The notes: generated from the sequence alone by a model not told the origin. 64,000 nt of DNA from Roseibium sediminicola (GCF_023156505.1 NZ_JALNMJ010000021.1:37990-101989); one strand, 5' to 3'. Counted from the stretch's first letter, positions 34,180 through 42,193 are shown. Program-made: numbers and translations.

Positions 34180-35229
34180 ATGAAACATACAGATTTGCTC
34201 GATTTTGCACCGGATTTCCAGCGCGCCCAGGCTTTCTTCGAGGCGCAGGAAACCTACGCGGTCTCACCTCTGCGGCCCTTGCTGGCGCCGGGCGGACATT
34301 GCTTCTGGGCCAAGGATGAAACCTCACGCATGGGGCTCGGAGCGTTCAAGGCACTTGGCGCACCTTACGCGGTGTTCCGGCTGCTGAGCGACGCATGGTT
34401 TGCCAGGACCGGAGAGATCCTGACCTCTGCGCGCCTCAAGGATGCGGACGTGCGGGCTCTTTCAGCGACCCGGACCTTCGTCTGCGCCAGTGCCGGTAAT
34501 CACGGCCTCGGCGTTGCCGCAGGCGCCCGGAGCGCGGGTGCCAGGTCGCGCATCCATCTGGCGAGGACCGTCCCGCAGAATTTCGCGGAGCGTCTGCGCG
34601 CCTTGGGTGCGGAGGTCGTGTGGTCCGGGGACGTCTATGACGAAAGCGTAGAGGCGGCAAAAGCCGATGCGGATCGCACTGGGGCAATTCTGTTGGCCGA
34701 CGGCACCTGGCCCGGTTACACCGAAATCCCGAAATGGGTGATGGAAGGCTATTGCGTCATTGCCGAGGAGCTGCGTGCCGCCTTCGAGGCGTCCAATCAC
34801 TGGCCGACGCATGTTTATCTCCAGGCGGGTGTCGGCGGTCTAGCCGCCGCAATGGCGCATATGATCCGGCTGAACTGGGCCGTTCAACCCGAACTCGTCA
34901 TTGTTGAACCCGAGGCGGCGGCCTGCCTCCAGGCAAGCCATCAAGCCGGCCGGCCGACCCGGGCCGACGGGCCGGACTCGAACATGGGCCGCCTGGATTG
35001 CAAGGAGCCCTCGATCGTTGCCTGGCGCGTGCTCGAGCGCTGCAACGTGAGCTACCGGACACTCAGCGAAGAAGATGGCGCGGCTGCAGCCGAAGCCATG
35101 ACCGGCCTCGGCATCGCCACCACGCCGTCAGGCGCCGCCGGGTTCGGCGCCCTGTGCACCCAGATCCCCGACATACCAGCCGGCAAGGACTTCATCCCCC
35201 TTGTCATCATCTCAGAGGGGCCCGCCTGA
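34180..35229 (+). CDS. PLP-dependent diaminopropionate ammonia-lyase-like enzyme
   Basis: A 349-residue fold-type II PLP enzyme. The Schiff-base Lys is K57 (GLGAFKALGAPYAV), the Asn loop is CASAGNHGLGVAAGAR, and the phosphate-binding turn is LQAGVGGLAAAM. DGTWPGYTEIPKWVMEGY resembles diaminopropionate ammonia-lyase more than threonine dehydratase. It is shorter than typical family members (about 400 residues). It probably deaminates an amino acid to a keto acid. A -10-like CTATAT ends some 12 nt before the ATG with no clear ribosome site, so a leaderless mRNA is possible. Control by the divergent Lrp is likely. Confidence 0.8.
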   Translation: MKHTDLLDFAPDFQRAQAFFEAQETYAVSPLRPLLAPGGHCFWAKDETSRMGLGAFKALGAPYAVFRLLSDAWFARTGEILTSARLKDADVRALSATRTFVCASAGNHGLGVAAGARSAGARSRIHLARTVPQNFAERLRALGAEVVWSGDVYDESVEAAKADADRTGAILLADGTWPGYTEIPKWVMEGYCVIAEELRAAFEASNHWPTHVYLQAGVGGLAAAMAHMIRLNWAVQPELVIVEPEAAACLQASHQAGRPTRADGPDSNMGRLDCKEPSIVAWRVLERCNVSYRTLSEEDGAAAAEAMTGLGIATTPSGAAGFGALCTQIPDIPAGKDFIPLVIISEGPA

Positions 35230-35241
35230 GCGGGCCGGGAA

Positions 35242-35436
35242 GTTCGTTTCCGAAGATGACAAGAACGATGCCCTGGGCAACTTTACCAAGACGCTCCAAA
35301 CCGCCATCTTCAACAGGCCGTATTGGGAAGTGATCAAGGGACGCTGCCGTTCTTCGTGATCCTGTTCCTGATGTCGGTCCTGCTGGTCTATTTCCCCGGC
35401 ATCGCCTTGATGCTGCGGGACCTGGCCGCGCTTTGA
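35242..35436 (+). pseudogene. possible TRAP permease remnant
   Basis: After the lyase gene a short frame reads KFVSEDDKNDALGNFTKT and, in another frame, LPFFVILFLMSVLLVYFPG followed by IALMLRDLAAL and TGA. The second part resembles the C-terminal membrane segment of DctM proteins. No start codon or continuous frame exists. I take it as the tail of a deleted transporter gene; the similarity is short, so this is tentative. Confidence 0.4.
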
Positions 35437-35441
35437 CAGGC

Positions 35442-35474
35442 CCGGACTGGGTTTCCCTGGGAAACCCAGTCCGG
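35442..35474. terminator. strong hairpin, probable terminator
   Basis: CCGGACTGGGTTTC pairs perfectly with GAAACCCAGTCCGG over 14 bp with a 5-nt loop. There is no T-run, so it may be a rho-assisted end or an mRNA-protecting hairpin. Confidence 0.55.
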
Positions 35475-35648
35475 TATTGGGTCTCCCGCAGGATGCCGGT
35501 CATCGAAACTGCAACTTAAGATTTCAGACCTATAGGTCTTTCTGCGGGCTCCGGGATTGCTGAATTCAGGAAACCAGCTCGCGATTGTGCGCTTGGGGCG
35601 GTTGTGCCCAGGCGGATTGAGGTGCGTTTGAGAAGGCCGGGGGCTGTT

Positions 35649-36116
35649 GTGCAGAAAAGCGTTGGATTGATTAGATTTGCGTTGGTTTTCACTGGATACA
35701 TGATCGCAATGGGCATCGTCAGTCTTGCGCTTGAGTATTTCACGGGCGTCAGCCTGAGCGGAACTGTGAATCAGATTGTTTCGGTGATGGGGGCTGCAAC
35801 GGACGCGGGGCAAAGATTTTACAAGACTTACGAGGTCGTTCCTGACGCCGGTTTCGCCTGGAGCGCCTCCTTTCAGATGACGCTCGTGGAAATCGCCATT
35901 TCCGTGGTTCTTGGCGGCTTGTTCATCTGGGCTCTCGTGTCCGAGGGTGAACTTGCGAACGGCGTTGGCCCGCTGTTGACCTTCTTGGTGCCGCTGATGA
36001 TCTTCATGTTTGCGATTTCCTGGGTCCTGAAACGCTACATGTTCGTCAGCGGTGCTCGCCGCGCCGAAAAGGTGCAGCTTAAAAAACAGGAAAAGAGCCG
36101 CGCGGTCTTCGAGTGA
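35649..36116 (+). CDS. membrane protein, ABZJ_00895-like family
   Basis: About 155 residues with four hydrophobic segments. The middle contains GAATDAGQRFYKTYEVVPD followed by FAWSASFQMTLVEIAIS, which matches the pattern I associate with the ABZJ_00895 family of small membrane proteins. I start at GTG 35649 (reads MQKSVGLIRFALVF) behind GGGGG; an in-frame GTG at 35604 is equally possible and would add 15 basic residues. Function unknown. Confidence 0.65.
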   Translation: MQKSVGLIRFALVFTGYMIAMGIVSLALEYFTGVSLSGTVNQIVSVMGAATDAGQRFYKTYEVVPDAGFAWSASFQMTLVEIAISVVLGGLFIWALVSEGELANGVGPLLTFLVPLMIFMFAISWVLKRYMFVSGARRAEKVQLKKQEKSRAVFE

Positions 36117-36142
36117 CGGCTGAAGGTGTTCCGACGAAAAAG

Positions 36143-36184
36143 CCGACGGCCGCCTTGTGAAAAAAGTGAAGGCGGCTTCGTCGG
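36143..36184. terminator. hairpin between convergent genes
   Basis: CCGACG-GCCGCCTT pairs with AAGGCGGC-TTCGTCGG around a 12-nt A-rich loop. It lies after the stop of the membrane-protein gene, with GGTTTCTGG beyond, and could serve both strands. Confidence 0.5.
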
Positions 36185-36264
36185 TGGTTTCTGGCCCGGT
36201 CAGGATTTTGCGCGGCCAGAGACCTTCGTGACAGGCTGGCCGTTGAAGGCCCGGCGGCTTCGCG

Positions 36265-36498
36265 TCAGGTAGACGCGAAGGTGACCTTCACGCCGCGCTG
36301 GCGAAAGTAGGCTTGGAGCAGCTTGCGGCCGGACCGGTTGTTCTGGACAAGCTTTGTCGGATCCAGGACGGCCTCTTTCAAGCCTTCGTTCTTCAACGCC
36401 GCCTTGAGAGCCGCGATGTGCAGGTCAATGTCTTCATTGTCCGCCTGGAGGGAGTCGTAAACGCGGTTCGTCGCGTCCGCTACGGTCAGTTCGCTCAC
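36265..36498 (-). CDS. small hypothetical protein
   Basis: A 77-residue soluble protein (MSELTVADATNRVYDSLQAD) with a GTG start and a weak GGGA ribosome site. The C-terminus is basic (NNRSGRKLLQAYFRQRGVKV). Codon usage and composition look like a real gene. No family is recognised; its place next to stress genes gives no firm hint. Confidence 0.6.
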   Translation of the reverse strand: MSELTVADATNRVYDSLQADNEDIDLHIAALKAALKNEGLKEAVLDPTKLVQNNRSGRKLLQAYFRQRGVKVTFAST

Positions 36499-36716
36499 TG
36501 GTGCATTCCCGATGTTGTTTTGACCGCGCTTACCACATTATTGAGCCCGACACCAAAGAGAGTTGGCAGGGAGAAACCTGGTCGGCCGAACTGTGCCTCG
36601 AAGACACATGGGAAGACGGGCGTTGCGGGGACCTGCTCCCCCGGCACGCGGATCAGGTTTCTGCCTGGCTGGTTGTTCAAGCCGGTGTTTCATCATCCTC
36701 AATCCGAAAAATTTTC

Positions 36717-36741
36717 GGAACTCTCCGGCGCCCCGGCCGTT
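36717..36741 (+). promoter_or_regulatory. EcfG-type promoter before the DUF992 gene
   Basis: GGAAC (36717-36721), 16 nt, CGTT (36738-36741). This is an exact match to the EcfG consensus used by the alphaproteobacterial general stress response. The spacing to the start codon is about 100 nt. Confidence 0.75.
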
Positions 36742-36842
36742 TGCCGGACATCTCGACACCGACACTGTCGGACAGTCGGGGGCCGAACAAAGGTCTGGCT
36801 GCCGGACCGTGCTCGGTCTGCAGAAAACACAAGGAGATTTCG

Positions 36843-37328
36843 ATGAAACGCTTCGCCACACTTGCCCTCGCGCTTTCTGGTGCAACCCTGGTCGCCGCCA
36901 ATGCAATGGCGGAAGACAAGGGGGCCGGCATCAAGGTCGGTACGCTGACCTGCGCCGTGGAAGAGGAAACGAATTTCGTTGTGGGCTCCAAGGCGACTTT
37001 GAACTGCACCTATGACCCGGCCAATGGTGGCAAGGCCGCCTATTACACCGGCACCGTTTCCGACTTCGGTCTGGACATCGGCACCACCAGCGATGCCACG
37101 CTTGTCTGGGGCGTTATTGCCCCGGCTGCCGATATGGAAACAGGTGCACTTGAAGGCAAGTATGGCGGTGTCACCGCCGGCGCAAGCCTGGGGGCGGGCC
37201 TGAAGGCCAATGCCCTGATCGGCGGTTTCGACAAGTCGATCGCGCTGAACCCGGTCAGCCTGGAAAGCCAGACGGGCACCAACTTCACGCTCGGCGTGAC
37301 CAGCCTGACCCTTCGCTCTGTCAGCTAA
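36843..37328 (+). CDS. DUF992 secreted protein
   Basis: A 161-residue protein with a Sec signal peptide ending NAMA before EDKGAG. The mature part is of DUF992 type: GTLTCAVEEETNFVVGSKA, LNCTYDP, YYTGTVSDFGLDIG, LVWGVIAP and EGKYGGVTAGASLGAGLKAN. One Cys lies in LTCAV and one in LNCTY and they may pair. AGGAG precedes ATG 36843. The exact EcfG promoter upstream makes it a probable general-stress gene. Function is unknown. Confidence 0.9.
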   Translation: MKRFATLALALSGATLVAANAMAEDKGAGIKVGTLTCAVEEETNFVVGSKATLNCTYDPANGGKAAYYTGTVSDFGLDIGTTSDATLVWGVIAPAADMETGALEGKYGGVTAGASLGAGLKANALIGGFDKSIALNPVSLESQTGTNFTLGVTSLTLRSVS

Positions 37329-37351
37329 CGATATCCGCATAAGAATGGAAC

Positions 37352-37378
37352 AGGGTCGGCTTTGCCGGCCCTTTTCCT
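37352..37378 (+). terminator. rho-independent terminator after DUF992
   Basis: GGGTCGGC pairs with GCCGGCCC (one G-T pair) around TTT and is followed by TTTTCC. It ends 37 nt before the ExoD-family gene. Confidence 0.7.
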
Positions 37379-37414
37379 TTTCCGGCTAACCAATAGGGCC
37401 AAAAGAGACCGATC

Positions 37415-37999
37415 ATGCCTGAAACGCACAGTCCAACCATTGAAGACGTCCTGACAGCCTGGGGCGAGGAGGTGCAGGAGGGGCCGTCCAATGTCGGCTC
37501 TCTCATGCGCGCGGCAGGCAGCCGGGCAGCCGGCCCGATGCTGTTTCTCCCGGCTCTGGTGATGGTGTCGCCAATCGGCGCCATTCCCGGAGTGCCGATT
37601 GTCCTGACCACGGTGATCGTGCTGGTCTCGGTACAAGTGCTGGCCGGGGCTTCGTCCCTGTGGCTGCCGGACGTTCTTGTCCGGCGCGGCATACCGGAAG
37701 ACAAGGTGCAGAAGATCATTGACTGGCTGCGGCCCAAGGCCGCCTGGGCTGACCGGTATCTGGGGCGAAGGCTGGCCTTCCTCGCCGGCGGTGCGATGGC
37801 CCGGGCCATCGCAGGTCTCTGCATGGTGCTTGCGGTGCTGGTGTATCCGCTGACGCTGTTTCCCTTCGCCGTTGCCCTTCCGGGCGGCGCCATTATGCTC
37901 CTGTCCCTGGGGTTGCTGACACGGGATGGTGTGGTGACACTGCTTGGCCTCAGCCTCGCTGGCGGTGCAATCTGGGCCGGTTTGACTGTTCCGCTGTGA
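37415..37999 (+). CDS. ExoD-family membrane protein
   Basis: A 194-residue inner-membrane protein of the exopolysaccharide-synthesis ExoD family. Features include GPMLFLPALVMVSPIGAIPG, a second hydrophobic pair with PGVPIVLTTVIVLVSVQ, and a C-terminal pair with LYPLTLFPFAVALPG-like sequence (VYPLTLFPFAVALPGGA). ExoD of Sinorhizobium affects exopolysaccharide production and alkaline tolerance, but its biochemical action is unknown. It ends at a bidirectional terminator. Confidence 0.88.
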   Translation: MPETHSPTIEDVLTAWGEEVQEGPSNVGSLMRAAGSRAAGPMLFLPALVMVSPIGAIPGVPIVLTTVIVLVSVQVLAGASSLWLPDVLVRRGIPEDKVQKIIDWLRPKAAWADRYLGRRLAFLAGGAMARAIAGLCMVLAVLVYPLTLFPFAVALPGGAIMLLSLGLLTRDGVVTLLGLSLAGGAIWAGLTVPL

Positions 38000-38034
38000 C
38001 GCAGCGCCTTTAATCTGTCGAGAAGGCACAAAAA

Positions 38035-38065
38035 ACGGACCGCAGTTTGCGGCCCGTCTTTTTTG
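38035..38065. terminator. bidirectional terminator
   Basis: ACGGACCGCA pairs with TGCGGCCCGT around GTT with a mismatch, flanked by A6 on the left and T6 on the right. It serves the ExoD gene (+) and the PRC-barrel gene (-). Confidence 0.85.
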
Positions 38066-38079
38066 TCTACCGGATTGGC

Positions 38080-39009
38080 TCATCCCTTGAGGGTCAAGCT
38101 CTCCGGACTTTCCTTGTAGGCAGCCGGTTCGAAAGGTGCCGCCTCTTCGAGTTGTTCCTTGCTGAAGGGAGCCGTCACCAGCAGGGCGCCGTTTGTGGTC
38201 TCGTAGATCCGCAGACTGTCATAGGACACGGCGACCGGCTTTTCACCGAAGCCAAGGAAACCACCGACGTAGATGACAACCGCCTGGGCCTTGCCTTCCT
38301 TGCCGAGCAGGATCTGCGAGATCTCACCAATATCGACACCCTCACCCGTGTAGACGGCGGCGTCGATCAGGGCCTCGGTCGAAATCGTGCGGGTGTTGAC
38401 TTCGGTCTTTTCCGCGGTCCAGTCGCTGGCGACGGTGTCTTCGATGCGCTTCTTCACCGGATCGACGGCTTCCGTCTGCACGGTTTCATAAGTCTCTTCG
38501 GCGCGCTTGGAAATTTCGTTCATCTCCTCGCGAACCGTTTCGGTGCTCATCCAGTCCGGAATGTAGTCCGGGCGTTCGAAGGACGCGGCCTGTTCGAGTT
38601 CCGCCCGGGAGGCATCGCTTACGATGGTGAATTGGTCGTCGCTTTCCGTCACGAATGTCAGACGGTTCATGTCGACTGCGACTTCCTTCTCACCTATGCC
38701 GAGAAAACCGCCGACGCCGACAATAACGGCGCGGACCTGACCGTCGCGGCCGATGATGACATCATTGATGTCGCCGATTTCCTCGGCATCGTCCGCTTCA
38801 CCGGTCATCACGGCTTTGCCGATCATGTTGGAAGCCAGAAATCCGGTCGTTGCGCTCGGTGCCAGAGTGTGGAATTCGAACTCATAGACGCCGTCGGAAG
38901 CACCGGTTTCAGCCTGTGTAGCGGTCCCTGTGGCGGCCGTATTGCCGGCAATTGCGGTGCTCGAAACCATAGCAACGATAGCAGTTGTTGTAAGGAAATG
39001 ACGTAGCAT
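38080..39009 (-). CDS. exported protein with two PRC-barrel domains
   Basis: A 309-residue protein with a Sec signal peptide (MLRHFLTTTAIVAMVSSTAIA). Two PRC-barrel units follow: one near residues 55-125 (IGDINDVIIGRDGQVRAVIV, GGFLGIGEKEVAV) and one near 215-290 (IGEISQILLGKEGKAQAVVI, GGFLGFGEKPVAV). A charged, coiled linker lies between them. Periplasmic PRC-barrel proteins are common in Hyphomicrobiales and often stress-induced. A near-consensus EcfG promoter lies upstream. Role unknown. Confidence 0.88.
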   Translation of the reverse strand: MLRHFLTTTAIVAMVSSTAIAGNTAATGTATQAETGASDGVYEFEFHTLAPSATTGFLASNMIGKAVMTGEADDAEEIGDINDVIIGRDGQVRAVIVGVGGFLGIGEKEVAVDMNRLTFVTESDDQFTIVSDASRAELEQAASFERPDYIPDWMSTETVREEMNEISKRAEETYETVQTEAVDPVKKRIEDTVASDWTAEKTEVNTRTISTEALIDAAVYTGEGVDIGEISQILLGKEGKAQAVVIYVGGFLGFGEKPVAVSYDSLRIYETTNGALLVTAPFSKEQLEEAAPFEPAAYKESPESLTLKG

Positions 39010-39059
39010 AATTGTTATCCTTTCGAATTTTTATTCGAGTTTATTGGATGCAATATGTA

Positions 39060-39084
39060 AACAAATAAAATTGCAGTTGGTTCC
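39060..39084 (-). promoter_or_regulatory. near-consensus EcfG promoter before the PRC-barrel gene
   Basis: On the minus strand GGAAC (39080-39084), 16 nt, TGTT instead of CGTT. It is 51 nt from the start codon. One mismatch in the -10 makes this weaker than the others. Confidence 0.45.
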
Positions 39085-39085
39085 A

Positions 39086-39113
39086 TAAAAAATACGCGCC
39101 AGAGGCGCGTATT
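39086..39113 (-). terminator. terminator of the PLDc_N gene
   Basis: On the minus strand AATACGCGCC pairs with GGCGCGTATT around TCT and runs into T residues. It lies 10 nt after the stop at 39123. Confidence 0.85.
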
Positions 39114-39122
39114 TAATAAGTA

Positions 39123-39308
39123 TTATGCAAGCCGGCCTGAACTGCGCGGTCCGGCGAGGAGCCAGACGATGAAACCGATCAGCGGGAAGATCAGGATGCC
39201 GAGAACCCAAAGGGCCTTGGCTCCAGTGGAAGCGCCGCTGCCGAGGATCTTGATCACGGCAACCACGTCCAGGATCAGCACCAGCAAACCTAAAATTCCA
39301 TATTCCAT
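39123..39308 (-). CDS. PLDc_N-type small membrane protein
   Basis: A 61-residue protein with two hydrophobic segments (YGILGLLVLILDVVAVIKIL and WVLGILIFPLIGFIVWLLAG), the pattern of the PLDc_N/cardiolipin-synthase N-terminal family found as a free-standing protein. GGAGG lies 6 nt before the ATG. An EcfG promoter is directly upstream, so it belongs to the stress regulon. It is divergent from the DUF1328 gene. Confidence 0.85.
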   Translation of the reverse strand: MEYGILGLLVLILDVVAVIKILGSGASTGAKALWVLGILIFPLIGFIVWLLAGPRSSGRLA

Positions 39309-39338
39309 GATGAACCTCCGAGTGGGAACTGCCTTGCA

Positions 39339-39364
39339 AACGGCCTGACTCGCAACCTGGTTCC
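39339..39364 (-). promoter_or_regulatory. EcfG-type promoter before the PLDc_N gene
   Basis: On the minus strand GGAAC (39360-39364), 17 nt, CGTT (39339-39342). It is 31 nt from the start codon. Confidence 0.7.
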
Positions 39365-39419
39365 GTCGTTCAGAGGGTTTTTCTGAAAGATGGTTTGGTG
39401 GAAATTTTGAGAAAACTTC

Positions 39420-39444
39420 GGAACCAAAAAAACACGCGGGCGTT
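39420..39444 (+). promoter_or_regulatory. EcfG-type promoter before the DUF1328 gene
   Basis: GGAAC (39420-39424), 16 nt, CGTT (39441-39444). Exact consensus and 33 nt from the ATG. Confidence 0.78.
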
Positions 39445-39476
39445 TATTGTTCGTGATGTCAATCTTGGAGGTAACG

Positions 39477-39647
39477 ATGCTTTCCTGGGCAATTCTTTTT
39501 CTGGTCGTTGCATTGGTGGCGGCCGTTCTGGGTTTCGGCGGTATTGCCGGAACCGCGGTTTCGATCGCCAAGCTGATCTTCTTCGTGGCAATCGCCCTGT
39601 TCCTGATTTCGGCGGTTATGCACGCCATTCGGGGCCGAAGGGTCTGA
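39477..39647 (+). CDS. DUF1328 small membrane protein
   Basis: A 56-residue protein with two hydrophobic segments: MLSWAILFLVVALVAAVLGF and IAKLIFFVAIALFLISAV, joined by GGIAGTAV. This is the normal DUF1328 pattern and size. GGAGGT lies 5 nt before ATG 39477, so the in-frame upstream ATGs are rejected. The exact EcfG promoter before it indicates general-stress expression. Its role is unknown. Confidence 0.88.
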   Translation: MLSWAILFLVVALVAAVLGFGGIAGTAVSIAKLIFFVAIALFLISAVMHAIRGRRV

Positions 39648-39662
39648 TTATCCTGAGCTGAC

Positions 39663-39692
39663 TAAAAAGGGGCGCCTTGAGCGCCCCTTTTT
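39663..39692. terminator. bidirectional terminator beside MITE copy 2
   Basis: A5 precedes GGGGCGC, which pairs with GCGCCCC around CTTGA and is followed by T6. It serves the DUF1328 gene (+) and, before MITE insertion, probably the DUF2254 gene (-). Confidence 0.85.
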
Positions 39693-39694
39693 TA

Positions 39695-39958
39695 GGGTCA
39701 GGACTCATTAATTTGATCGAAATGGCGCAACAAACGGCAACGAGTTGCAAGGAAAAGTGCGAAAAGCGGGCTTCCTGCCCGGTTGAGCGGTTTGATGCAG
39801 CAAATCAAAGCCGTTTTTGCGTCCCTCCGGGATAGGGTGAATTTGCCCGGCAACGTCGTTGCAAATCTTGGGAAACCGGACGGTTTCCTGCAGCTTTGCG
39901 CCTCGTATCCGAACAAATTCATCCCTACCATTTCACTCAAATTAATGGGTCCTGACCC
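39695..39958 (-). mobile_element. 264-bp MITE-like element, copy 2
   Basis: Same element as 33337-33600 in reverse orientation and the same length, differing at a handful of bases. The ends are GGGTCAGGAC and GTCCTGACCC, and TA lies outside both (39693-39694, 39959-39960). It separates the DUF2254 gene from the terminator that originally followed it and supplies the G of that gene's TAG stop. Confidence 0.85.
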
Positions 39959-41262
39959 TAGTGCGTTCTTTTCAGAAAGATCCGGTGGGCGGACCAAAGC
40001 TGCTGTGCGATCTGGGCCCGGTCCGGTTTGCTTGCGAGCGCCTGGCTTGCATCCATGGCAATGTCCAGCAATTGACGTTTGAGCAGGGGAAGATGTTCCT
40101 GCCTGCACACATGCGCCATCTTGCCGATGGCCTGGATCAGGTGATCCAGCACCAGCACATTTGCCCTGGCGGATTGCCTGAGCGGGCGCAGCGCGCCGGA
40201 GACGATGTCATTGACTTCGAGAAGGTTCAGCCAGACCCGTGGCGTGCCGTCGTCGTCGCATAGCAGCGCGGAGGGGGCACCGCGCTGCAGGATCCTTGCG
40301 AAACTCGCGGACAGGTGATCGATCGCGCTGATCGCCGTGTAGGAATCGTTGATGCCGGGGGAGAGTGCCCTGAGAGCAATTTCGACCATAAGATGGACGG
40401 AAAACTGGATATCGCCCTCAGGCGCGCGTGCCTTGCCGATCCGGAAGGCTTGAGGGAGGTCTTTTAGATCCGGTTTATCGTCCGCGGTTCTGACCTCGGC
40501 AATCGGCATGCCCTCGATCACGAAAGTGCCAGGCAGGACCAGCACTTCGACAAAGCCCTCGCAGCTTCGCGCGAAACCGGCGAGGCGATCGCTGTCGATC
40601 AGGGTGACATAGCCGCTTCTCTTCGCCGTCACGGATGTTGTCGGCAGGTCGGGTATCTCGTCCCGGTCATTCGGTTTTTCGCGGGGTTCGCTCGCCAGCA
40701 GGATATCGATGGAGTGACGCAGCGAAGATTGGATACGGCCGATTTCCGCATCGACCCGGATCCGCCCAGCGACGTCGTTAACGAAATAGACCAGCCAGAA
40801 AAAGCTGATCGCTGCCAGCACGACTGAGAAGCCGACCGAGACCCGGACCTCGCGCCCGTCATCGACCACGAACAGGACAAAGAGCGCATAGAGGAAGGTC
40901 GCTCCCAGCAAGCCGATGGTGATCTGTGTGGTGCGGTTGCTGGCAAAGGTTTCCAGCAGCCGGGGCGAGATGTTGCCGGCAGCGAGTGTGAACACCACCA
41001 GGGTCAGGGAATAGACCAAGCTGATCACCGACATCATGGCGCCGGCGATCGTCGAAAGAACGGACCGGGCCCCTTCGACGCTGATGGACTCGTAGCCGAG
41101 CGCCTCGAAGAGTGGTGTCAGCAGTTTCAGATCGTCGACAGAAAGCGCCAGGATCGCCAGCGCAGCGCCGAAAAGCGCAATGCAGACAGGGATGAACAGG
41201 AACCCCTTGATCAGCCTGTAAAGTGCTTGTTCCCGAACACCGTCCTGATAAGCAAGTGGCAT
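39958..41262 (-). CDS. DUF2254 membrane protein
   Basis: A 434-residue protein with four predicted N-terminal membrane segments (residues about 18-160), including LSTIAGAMMSVISLVYSLTLV and the nearby LVVFTLAAGNISPRLL, both typical of DUF2254. A soluble C-terminal region contains LRALSPGINDSYTAISAIDHL. Function is unknown. The last codon is followed by a TAG whose G belongs to the MITE; the uninterrupted gene ended in TAA at the same place, so the product is not altered. Confidence 0.88.
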   Translation of the reverse strand: MPLAYQDGVREQALYRLIKGFLFIPVCIALFGAALAILALSVDDLKLLTPLFEALGYESISVEGARSVLSTIAGAMMSVISLVYSLTLVVFTLAAGNISPRLLETFASNRTTQITIGLLGATFLYALFVLFVVDDGREVRVSVGFSVVLAAISFFWLVYFVNDVAGRIRVDAEIGRIQSSLRHSIDILLASEPREKPNDRDEIPDLPTTSVTAKRSGYVTLIDSDRLAGFARSCEGFVEVLVLPGTFVIEGMPIAEVRTADDKPDLKDLPQAFRIGKARAPEGDIQFSVHLMVEIALRALSPGINDSYTAISAIDHLSASFARILQRGAPSALLCDDDGTPRVWLNLLEVNDIVSGALRPLRQSARANVLVLDHLIQAIGKMAHVCRQEHLPLLKRQLLDIAMDASQALASKPDRAQIAQQLWSAHRIFLKRTH

Positions 41263-41369
41263 TCCATTTCCCGCCGGTTAGAGCATGTCGCTACAATGTC
41301 TGAAAAAGGCCTGGTGCCGGCACATCCCCAAAGTGGGATGAGCCGGCGCAGGAAGGGCGTGGAATACAC

Positions 41370-41924
41370 TCAAACGGAGAGCGCGTCCTGGATAAGCGCG
41401 GCCGATTCCGCGACCGCGACCTCGGACCGTTCAAACGACTCCTGACCGCTCATCAGTTCTTCCAGACGCAGGCGGGCCCGGGACACGCGGCTTTTGACCG
41501 TGCCGATCTTGACGCCGAGGATCTCCGCGGCTTCCTCATAGGAAAAACCGCTGGCGCCGATCAGGATCAGGGCTTCGCGCTGGTCGTCCGGCAACACCTG
41601 GAGGGCACTTAGGAAGTCCTTGAGTTCGAGATGTCCGGCCTGTTGGGGCTGGCTCTCCAGCGTCGCGGCATGTTCGCCGTCAGGATCGGCCACCTCGCGC
41701 TGCATCTTGCGGCCGACGGAATAATACTGGTTGCGCAGGATGGTGATCAGCCAGGCGATCAGGTTGGTGCCTTCGGTGAACTTGTCCTTGTTGGCGATCG
41801 CCTTGGCAAGGGTCTCCTGGACGAGGTCATCGGCGCGGTCCCTGTCGCCGCTGATCGAACGGGCGAAGGCTCGCAGGCGCGGAATGGCCTCAACGAGCTC
41901 CTTCTTGAACTGTGCGCCGCTCAT
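41370..41924 (-). CDS. ecfG: ECF sigma factor EcfG, general stress response
   Basis: A 184-residue sigma factor with region 2 (PRLRAFARSISGDRDRADDLVQETLAKAI, then WLITILRNQYYS) and region 4 (LPDDQREALILIGASGFSYEEAAEILGV, KSRVSRARLRLEEL). These match the EcfG/SigT class. It follows nepR with an ATGA overlap and is divergent from phyR, the standard core arrangement. EcfG recognises GGAAC-N16/17-CGTT; many such sites surround this locus. The anti-sigma NepR holds it inactive until phosphorylated PhyR titrates NepR. Confidence 0.95.
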   Translation of the reverse strand: MSGAQFKKELVEAIPRLRAFARSISGDRDRADDLVQETLAKAIANKDKFTEGTNLIAWLITILRNQYYSVGRKMQREVADPDGEHAATLESQPQQAGHLELKDFLSALQVLPDDQREALILIGASGFSYEEAAEILGVKIGTVKSRVSRARLRLEELMSGQESFERSEVAVAESAALIQDALSV

Positions 41925-42142
41925 TCCGCGGCCTCCTCGTCAGCGTCCTGTTCCGAAACTTCCTTGTCATCCAGCGCGGAAAGCAGCTCAAGCATGTCAT
42001 CGGGAATGTCTTCCGACAAAGCTTCGTCATAGACCTGCTTCAGCTGGCTGCCGATCCAGTCTTCTTTGCTCTTCGCTCCTGCGGCCGGCCTGATAATGCC
42101 GAAATCGGGGGCGGGCCGGTTGGGTAATGTCTTGCTTGCCAT
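41921..42142 (-). CDS. nepR: anti-sigma factor NepR
   Basis: A 73-residue protein. The core WIGSQLKQVYDEALSEDIPD followed by DMLELLSALD is the conserved two-helix segment of NepR, which binds either EcfG or PhyR. The C-terminal tail is acidic. The start at 42142 follows AGGAA; a longer frame reads through the promoter region and is rejected. Its stop overlaps the ecfG start, so the two are made in step. Confidence 0.93.
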   Translation of the reverse strand: MASKTLPNRPAPDFGIIRPAAGAKSKEDWIGSQLKQVYDEALSEDIPDDMLELLSALDDKEVSEQDADEEAAE

Positions 42143-42193
42143 TGCGAATTCCTGAAATTCTGGTTTAGGACACGGTCCGGGATTTGTGGCGTA

